The notes under the pieces were generated by a model. That model saw only the letters and a program-made list of their open reading frames with translations. It did no database searches and was not told the DNA's origin. The translations under genes and the position numbers were made by a program. Shown here piece by piece: positions 11,871-16,906 of a stretch of DNA of 16,906 nt; position 1 is the stretch's first letter, and each line of letters opens with the position of its first letter. Origin of the DNA: a bacterium (lineage in GTDB: Bacteria > Bacillota > Bacilli > Lactobacillales > Streptococcaceae). The DNA lies in the NCBI GenBank assembly GCA_905221435.1, contig CAJNDD010000032.1:1-16906 (forward strand), written 5' to 3'.

Positions 11871-13187
11871 ATGTTAACATATGATTTGATCGTTATTGGA
11901 TTTGGTAAAGCTGGGAAAACACTAGCTGGTAAATTAGCTTCAGCTGGCAAAAAAGTTGCTCTCGTTGAACGTAGCAAAGCTATGTACGGTGGAACTTGTA
12001 TCAACATCGGTTGTATCCCGACTAAAACCTTGCTAGTTGCTGCTGAGAAAGATTTGTCTTTTGAAGAAGTCATTGCTACCAAAAATACTATCACTAGCCG
12101 CCTCAATGGTAAAAACTACGCTACTGTTGCGGGTACAGGTGTCGATATCTTTGATGCGGAAGCTCATTTCCTTTCAAACAAAGTCATCGAAATCCAAGCT
12201 GGTGATGAAAAACAAGAACTGACTGCTGAAACTATTGTCATCAACACTGGTGCTGTTTCAAACGTCTTGCCAATTCCAGGACTTGCTACAAGCAAAAACG
12301 TCTTTGACTCAACAGGTATCCAAAACTTGGACAAATTGCCTGAAAAACTTGGAGTCCTTGGTGGCGGAAACATTGGTCTTGAATTTGCTGGACTTTACAA
12401 CAAACTTGGCAGCAAAGTTACAGTTCTAGATGCCTTGGATACTTTCCTTCCTCGTGCAGAACCTTCCATCGCAGCTCTTGCTAAACAATACATGGAAGAA
12501 GACGGTATTGAATTGCTTCAAAATATCCGTACTACTGAAATCAAAAACGACGGTGACCAAGTTCTCGTCGTAACTGAAAACGAAACTTACCGTTTCGATG
12601 CTCTTCTCTACGCAACTGGACGTAAACCAAATGTCGAACCACTTCAACTTGAAAACACAGATATTGAACTAACAGAGCGTGGTGCTATCAAAGTAGACAA
12701 ACATTGTCAAACAAACGTCCCTGGCGTCTTTGCAGTTGGAGACGTCAACGGTGGACCTCAATTTACCTACATTTCACTTGATGACTTCCGTGTTGTCTAC
12801 AGCTACCTTGCTGGAGATGGCAGCTACACACTTGAAGACCGTCTCAATGTACCAAACACTATGTTCATCACACCTGCTCTTTCACAAGTTGGTTTGACTG
12901 AAAGCCAAGCAGCTGATTTGAAACTTCCATACGCAGTGAAGGAAATCCCTGTTGCTGCCATGCCTCGTGGTCACGTGAATGGCGACCTTCGCGGAGCTTT
13001 CAAAGCTGTTGTTAACACTGAAACAAAAGAAATTCTCGGTGCAACTATCTTCTCAGAAGGTTCACAAGAAATCATTAACATCATCACTGTTGCCATGGAC
13101 AACAAAATCCCTTACACTTACTTCACAAGACAAATCTTCACTCACCCAACCTTGGCTGAGAATTTGAATGACTTGTTTGCGATTTAA
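11871..13187 (+). CDS. har: RclA/Har-like FAD-dependent pyridine nucleotide-disulfide oxidoreductase (probable hypothiocyanous acid reductase)
   Basis: This is a cytoplasmic flavoprotein of the class I disulfide reductase family. The 438-residue protein starts with an FAD dinucleotide fold (VIGFGKAGKTLA, 8-19). The redox-active pair C43-x4-C48 lies in GGTCINIGCIPTKTL. Then come the NAD(P)H-binding GGGNIGLEFA (164-173), a second FAD motif (FAVGDVNGG, 287-295) and the C-terminal interface motif HPTLAE (H425/E430), which supplies the catalytic dyad. Length and the GFGKAG variant match the RclA group. From memory, the orthologous pneumococcal protein reduces hypothiocyanous acid, the oxidant made by lactoperoxidase in saliva and airways. 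General annotations such as mercuric or glutathione reductase are less likely because their extra domains are absent. It is a single-gene transcript with its own promoter and terminator. Confidence 0.88.
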   Translation: MLTYDLIVIGFGKAGKTLAGKLASAGKKVALVERSKAMYGGTCINIGCIPTKTLLVAAEKDLSFEEVIATKNTITSRLNGKNYATVAGTGVDIFDAEAHFLSNKVIEIQAGDEKQELTAETIVINTGAVSNVLPIPGLATSKNVFDSTGIQNLDKLPEKLGVLGGGNIGLEFAGLYNKLGSKVTVLDALDTFLPRAEPSIAALAKQYMEEDGIELLQNIRTTEIKNDGDQVLVVTENETYRFDALLYATGRKPNVEPLQLENTDIELTERGAIKVDKHCQTNVPGVFAVGDVNGGPQFTYISLDDFRVVYSYLAGDGSYTLEDRLNVPNTMFITPALSQVGLTESQAADLKLPYAVKEIPVAAMPRGHVNGDLRGAFKAVVNTETKEILGATIFSEGSQEIINIITVAMDNKIPYTYFTRQIFTHPTLAENLNDLFAI

Positions 13188-13207
13188 GTTTTCAGATATT
13201 CTCCACA

Positions 13208-13239
13208 AGACAAGCATCCATTTTGGTGTTTGTCTTTTT
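13208..13239 (+). terminator. Terminator of the flavoprotein reductase gene
   Basis: AGACAAGCA-(T)-CCA pairs with TGGTGTTTGTCT (one G-U, one bulge) around a short T loop and runs into five T. It starts 20 bp after the stop codon. Confidence 0.75.
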
Positions 13240-13271
13240 CTATCCAGTCCATAGTTTCCTTGCAAGATTAT

Positions 13272-13300
13272 TTGTGCTTTTAGCTGTAAAAGCTTATAAT
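13272..13300 (+). promoter_or_regulatory. Promoter of the membrane-anchored hypothetical gene
   Basis: TTGTGC (13272-13277), 17 bp, then a perfect TATAAT (13295-13300). It is followed by AAAAAGGAGG 9 nt before the ATG at 13352. This promoter sits inside a longer upstream reading frame, which supports the downstream start. Confidence 0.65.
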
Positions 13301-13351
13301 ATAAGTGTAGGATGTTGTCTTCATTTTCTGTTCAAAAAGGAGGCTAGTCAC

Positions 13352-14557
13352 ATGGGAAAGCAAGTTAAATCACCAAAACACTCTCCTTTTTCCTTTCTAG
13401 CCAAAGGAAAAAGTACGGCTATGAAAACACTGGTTTTCTGTGTCAGTGTAGTCTTCATTTTTCTCCTGCTTTGCTGGATGCTTTTTCGCTTGATTTCACC
13501 TCAAAAACAGCGATTCACAGTCAATCAGACTGCTGATTTTTACCTTGTTAATTCGAAATCCATTCAAAGTTATCAGTTGCAAAACGATCGGTTTCAGCTC
13601 ACGAAGACTGAGGACGTCTCCATTGCAGAAGATGTCAATTTCTGGTTTCCTCAGGGACGGTTTGACAATCGCTATCTCGTCTTTTCATCTGGAAATACCA
13701 GAGGGAAGGCATCCACTCAGAACATCGTATCCCTTGACTTTCAGACAGGGGACATACGGAAAACTTCAACTCCCTTCTATGCTCATTCGGGAGCTGGAGT
13801 ATCAGACAAGTTCTTCTACACAGGCCAAACTACAACTGAGGATGGGGTGCTCAGTATGTTTGACATCTCAGGAAAGCTGATTACTCAGAAAACATTCTCC
13901 GAGTCCACTTCCTTTCCAATCCAGTTTCATGGACGAGGGAATCGCCTCTATCTCGGTCTGGGATTTCACGATGAGTCTCGCCAACGACCCGCTTTAGTGT
14001 TTGATGGATATTTAGTAGAATTAGACGAAAATGACCAACTAAAAGAATTGTCTCGCACACCTCTGACAAGCGAAGGCAAGATCGTTGAAATGTTGACTTC
14101 TTCTGAATTAATCGGTGACAATTATTACAGTAGCGTTGCTTATACTCGAAATACAGAAACTTTCTCCAAAGATCCAGACAATCGCATACTTGTCATGAAC
14201 TTGTCTAGTAAGGAAAAGCACTTCATCACGCTACCAGAGGACAACCCCAATCTTCTTTATAAAACACCGAAAGAGGATCGTTTGATTATAAAACATGAGG
14301 CGGATGGAAATGATCGCTGTGCCTTATCTATTGTCAATCTCTCTGATGAATCTAGCTATCTAATCAATGTCAGAAAAGATTTACCTGACTCTACAGAAGA
14401 GATAATGCACATCGATACAAGTTTGACAAACAAGGTATTGGTCGTAACCAGTCAACATTTCTTATTATATTCTTTAGAAAATGGCCAACTTCTAATCAAA
14501 ACAAAACTGGAACTGAAACAAAACGACTTCCCAATCGCAACTTGGTTTCAGAACTAA
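13352..14557 (+). CDS. Unrecognised membrane-anchored protein with large beta-rich extracellular domain
   Basis: I do not recognise a named family. The frame is open from 13223, but the ATG at 13352 is chosen because it follows AAAAAGGAGG at ideal spacing and a TATAAT promoter lies between the two. The product is 401 residues: a basic N-terminus (about 1-23), one membrane segment (about 24-48, LVFCVSVVFIFLLLCWMLF), then about 350 residues predicted outside the cell. That part has alternating hydrophobic strands, repeated short patterns such as YLVFSSG, KFFYTGQ, LYLGLGF and VLVVTSQ, and G/D turns, which suggests a beta-propeller-like fold. It has no LPxTG, no cysteine pairs and no obvious catalytic motif. 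It has its own promoter and terminator, so it is a monocistronic gene between the oxidant-defence flavoprotein and murT-gatD. A sensor, scaffold or lipid/peptidoglycan-associated role is possible but unsupported. Confidence 0.85.
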   Translation: MGKQVKSPKHSPFSFLAKGKSTAMKTLVFCVSVVFIFLLLCWMLFRLISPQKQRFTVNQTADFYLVNSKSIQSYQLQNDRFQLTKTEDVSIAEDVNFWFPQGRFDNRYLVFSSGNTRGKASTQNIVSLDFQTGDIRKTSTPFYAHSGAGVSDKFFYTGQTTTEDGVLSMFDISGKLITQKTFSESTSFPIQFHGRGNRLYLGLGFHDESRQRPALVFDGYLVELDENDQLKELSRTPLTSEGKIVEMLTSSELIGDNYYSSVAYTRNTETFSKDPDNRILVMNLSSKEKHFITLPEDNPNLLYKTPKEDRLIIKHEADGNDRCALSIVNLSDESSYLINVRKDLPDSTEEIMHIDTSLTNKVLVVTSQHFLLYSLENGQLLIKTKLELKQNDFPIATWFQN

Positions 14558-14563
14558 TCACTC

Positions 14564-14589
14564 ACAGCCCTCTTCGGGCTGTTTTTGTT
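14564..14589 (+). terminator. Terminator of the membrane-anchored hypothetical gene
   Basis: ACAGCCC/GGGCTGT, a 7-bp GC-rich stem with a TCTTC loop, followed by TTTTTG. It begins 6 bp after the stop codon. Confidence 0.88.
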
Positions 14590-14625
14590 TCTGCGAAATC
14601 TCAAATCTGCCTTTTCACTCTTTTA

Positions 14626-14634
14626 TGATATAAT
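14626..14634 (+). promoter_or_regulatory. murT promoter adjoining the start codon
   Basis: TGATATAAT is a perfect extended -10 (TATAAT at 14629-14634). The -35 is weak. The normal start point, 6-8 bp downstream, falls on or next to the murT ATG at 14641, and no Shine-Dalgarno is present, so the mRNA is predicted to be leaderless. Confidence 0.7.
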
Positions 14635-14640
14635 AGAAAC

Positions 14641-15984
14641 ATGAAATTAAAAACTACTTTGGGCCTCCTAGCTGGACGTTCTTCTCACTTCATCTTGAGC
14701 CGTCTTGGCCGTGGAAGTACGCTCCCAGGAAAACTCGCCCTTCAATTTGATAAAGATATTTTACAAAATTTAGCTAAGAACTACGAGATTGTCGTGGTCA
14801 CTGGAACCAACGGAAAAACCCTGACAACTGCCCTCACTGTCGGCATCTTAAAAGAGGTTTATGGTCAGGTTCTGACCAATCCAAGCGGTGCCAATATGAT
14901 TACAGGAATTACGACAACCTTCTTGACCGCCAAATCTTCTAAAACTGGGAAAAATATTGCCGTTCTCGAAATTGACGAGGCCAGCCTATCTCGTATCTGT
15001 GACTACATCCATCCTAGCCTTTTTGTCATCACTAACATTTTCCGTGACCAGATGGACCGCTACGGTGAAATTTACACAACTTATAACATGATTTTGGATG
15101 CCATTCGTAAGGTGCCTACGGCTACTGTTCTCCTCAATGGTGACAGTCCACTTTTCTACAAGCCAGCTATTCCAAATCCTGTACAGTATTTTGGTTTTGA
15201 CTTGGAAAAAGGGCCAGCCCAACTAGCTCACTACAATACCGAAGGTATTCTCTGCCCTGACTGTCAAGGCATCCTCAAATATGAGCACAATACTTATGCC
15301 AACTTAGGTGCCTATATCTGTGAAAATTGTGGTTGCAAACGTCCTGATCTAGACTATCGTTTGACAGGACTGGTTGAGTTGACCAACAATCGCTCTCGCT
15401 TTGTCATTGACGGACAAGAATACGGCATCCAAATCGGTGGACTCTACAATATCTACAATGCCCTTGCTGCGGTCGCTATTGCCCGTTTCCTCGGTGCCGA
15501 TTCACAACTCATCAAGCAGGGATTTGACAAAAGCCGTGCTGTCTTTGGACGCCAGGAAACCTTCCATATCGGCGACAAGGAATGTACTCTCGTCTTGATT
15601 AAGAATCCAGTCGGTGCAACTCAGGCTATCGAGATGATTAAACTAGCGCCTTATCCATTTAGCCTTTCTGTCCTTCTCAACGCCAACTATGCAGATGGAA
15701 TAGATACTAGCTGGATCTGGGATGCTGACTTTGAACAAATCACTGACATGGACATTCCTGAAATCAACGCTGGAGGTGTTCGTCATTCTGAAATTGCACG
15801 TCGTCTACGAGTGACGGGCTATCCAGCTGATAAAATCACTGAGACAAGCAATCTGGAGAAAGTTCTCAAAACCATTGAGAACCAAGATTGTAAGCATGCC
15901 TATATCCTGGCTACCTATACTGCTATGCTGGAATTCCGTGAACTGCTGGCTAGTCGTCAGATTGTTAGAAAGGAGATGAACTGA
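14641..15984 (+). CDS. murT: Lipid II isoglutaminyl synthase, Mur-ligase-like subunit MurT
   Basis: MurT with GatD amidates the alpha-carboxyl of D-glutamate in lipid II on the cytoplasmic side of the membrane, a step needed for efficient cross-linking by pneumococcal-type transpeptidases. The 447-residue protein has a Mur-ligase central domain with P-loop GTNGKT (55-60). An inserted Cys4 zinc ribbon follows (C205, C208, C227, C230), characteristic of MurT and absent from MurC-F. The C-terminal domain (former DUF1727) contains DTSWIWD; D355 corresponds to the aspartate that completes the GatD triad in trans. The ATG at 14641 matches the expected N-terminus ([15 protein letters not shown]). 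There is no ribosome-binding site; see the promoter entry. The stop overlaps the gatD start by one base. Confidence 0.96.
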   Translation: MKLKTTLGLLAGRSSHFILSRLGRGSTLPGKLALQFDKDILQNLAKNYEIVVVTGTNGKTLTTALTVGILKEVYGQVLTNPSGANMITGITTTFLTAKSSKTGKNIAVLEIDEASLSRICDYIHPSLFVITNIFRDQMDRYGEIYTTYNMILDAIRKVPTATVLLNGDSPLFYKPAIPNPVQYFGFDLEKGPAQLAHYNTEGILCPDCQGILKYEHNTYANLGAYICENCGCKRPDLDYRLTGLVELTNNRSRFVIDGQEYGIQIGGLYNIYNALAAVAIARFLGADSQLIKQGFDKSRAVFGRQETFHIGDKECTLVLIKNPVGATQAIEMIKLAPYPFSLSVLLNANYADGIDTSWIWDADFEQITDMDIPEINAGGVRHSEIARRLRVTGYPADKITETSNLEKVLKTIENQDCKHAYILATYTAMLEFRELLASRQIVRKEMN

Positions 15985-16766
15985 TGGTTTATACTTCACT
16001 TTCCTCAAAAGCTGGCAACTACCCCTATCAGCTCAACATCGCCCACCTCTATGGGAACCTCATGAATACCTACGGGGACAATGGAAACATCCTCATGCTC
16101 AAGTATGTGGCTGAAAAACTGGGAGCTCATGTAACAGTTGATATTGTTTCTCTCCGTGATGACTTTGACGAAAACCACTATGATATCGCCTTTTTCGGCG
16201 GCGGTCAAGACTTTGAACAAAGCATCATCGCTAGCGACCTGCCTGCTAAAAAAGAGAGCATTGACAACTACATCCAAAACGACGGAGTAGTTCTCGCTAT
16301 CTGCGGTGGTTTCCAACTATTGGGGCAATATTATGTTGAAGCTTCAGGCAAACGCATCGAAGGGCTAGGGGTCATGGGCCACTATACCCTCAACCAGACC
16401 AATAATCGCTTTATCGGTGACATCAAGATTCATAATGACGAATTCAATGAAACCTACTATGGCTTTGAAAATCACCAAGGCCGTACCTTCCTTTCTGATG
16501 ACCAAAAACCGCTGGGACAGGTTATCTATGGAAATGGAAACAACGAAGAAAAGGTCGGCGAAGGGGTTCATTATAAGAATGTCTTTGGTTCCTACTTCCA
16601 CGGACCTATCCTCTCTCGTAATGCCAATCTGGCTTATCGCCTAGTCACTACTGCCCTCCGAAAAAAATACGGTCAGGACATCCAACTCCCTGCCTATGAG
16701 GATATTCTCAGTCAAGAAATCGCTGAAGAATACAGCGACGTGAAAAGCAAGGCTGACTTTTCTTAA
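15984..16766 (+). CDS. gatD: Lipid II isoglutaminyl synthase, glutamine amidotransferase subunit GatD
   Basis: GatD hydrolyses glutamine and passes ammonia to MurT for amidation of lipid II glutamate. The 260-residue protein is a class I (CobB/CobQ-like) amidotransferase. The nucleophile is C107 in [11 protein letters not shown] and the catalytic histidine is H206 in SYFHGP; the third triad residue is supplied by MurT. The ATG at 15984-15986 overlaps the murT TGA (TGATG), with AGGAG 8 nt upstream, so the pair is translationally coupled in an equimolar complex. The gene is complete and ends 8 bp before the repeated element at 16775. No separate terminator is seen, and the hairpin in the element end may serve as one. 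Confidence 0.96.
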   Translation: MVYTSLSSKAGNYPYQLNIAHLYGNLMNTYGDNGNILMLKYVAEKLGAHVTVDIVSLRDDFDENHYDIAFFGGGQDFEQSIIASDLPAKKESIDNYIQNDGVVLAICGGFQLLGQYYVEASGKRIEGLGVMGHYTLNQTNNRFIGDIKIHNDEFNETYYGFENHQGRTFLSDDQKPLGQVIYGNGNNEEKVGEGVHYKNVFGSYFHGPILSRNANLAYRLVTTALRKKYGQDIQLPAYEDILSQEIAEEYSDVKSKADFS

Positions 16767-16774
16767 ACCAAGGA

Positions 16775-16906
16775 AAATCATAACCACCCGTCTAACGGGT
16801 GGTTTGCACCAGGGCTATAAGCCCAAATCACCAGCCAGCGCCTAAAGACGCTGGCTTTCACTTTGTTCAAGCCTCATTGCTCTTGACTCGTCACAAACCT
16901 CTCAAA
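16775..16906 (-). mobile_element. Inverted copy of the repeated element end (IS200/IS605-like), cut by window edge
   Basis: This is the reverse complement of 1-132 with one mismatch (16829). The same three hairpins are present, with AACCACCCG/CGGGTGGTT closest to gatD (16782-16804). The last 77 bases are an exact inverted match of the first 77 bases of the window. Both copies point their hairpin-bearing end at the 3' end of the neighbouring gene. See the 1-132 entry for the family argument. Confidence 0.6.

Noticed and set aside
13223..13351. In-frame upstream extension of the hypothetical membrane protein
   Set aside because: The extension overlaps the flavoprotein gene's terminator and the TATAAT promoter, and the ATG at 13352 has a strong ribosome-binding site.

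Overview
The window looks like a chromosomal segment of a mitis-group Streptococcus (S. mitis/S. oralis/S. pneumoniae relatives). The evidence is protein-level resemblance to pneumococcal families (CodY, nicotinamidase, MurT/GatD, RclA/Har-type flavoprotein, GH101 endo-alpha-N-acetylgalactosaminidase), the YSIRK signal and LPxTG anchor, and strong TTGACA/TATAAT and TG-extended -10 promoters in AT-rich spacers. I had no database access, so the species is inferred.

Layout. Positions 1-132 and 16775-16906 are inverted copies of the end of one repeated element. It carries three successive hairpins and is probably an IS200/IS605-type end. The outermost 77 bp are identical between the two ends, and the first difference is at base 78. 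This looks like the k-mer overlap of an assembly contig that stopped inside a multicopy element. Minus-strand block: thyA (134-973); a 2122-residue cell-wall-anchored GH101 O-glycanase with an N-terminal V8-like serine protease domain (1269-7637); tRNA-Leu(AAG) (8138-8223); pncA (8304-8879), which shares one base with codY (8879-9667); and a CshA-type DEAD-box RNA helicase (9945-11522). Plus-strand block: an RclA/Har-like flavoprotein disulfide reductase (11871-13187), an unrecognised membrane-anchored protein (13352-14557), and the murT-gatD pair (14641-16766).

How the parts fit together. CodY is the GTP/branched-chain-amino-acid-sensing global repressor, and a near-consensus CodY box abuts its own promoter. 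Divergent from codY is a consensus promoter (9797-9825) followed by about 115 nt with a 5' stem, a C/U-rich loop and an intrinsic terminator. This is a strong candidate small RNA lying between codY and the helicase gene. The GH101 gene has a catabolite (cre) box in its leader, as expected for a glycan-harvesting enzyme. MurT/GatD amidates lipid II glutamate, and murT seems to be transcribed as a leaderless mRNA.

Most notable: (1) the fusion of a complete-triad S1B-type protease with a GH101 mucin O-glycanase in one sortase-anchored protein; (2) the codY-divergent sRNA candidate; (3) the hairpin-ladder element ends, which resemble the right ends of TnpB-type elements.
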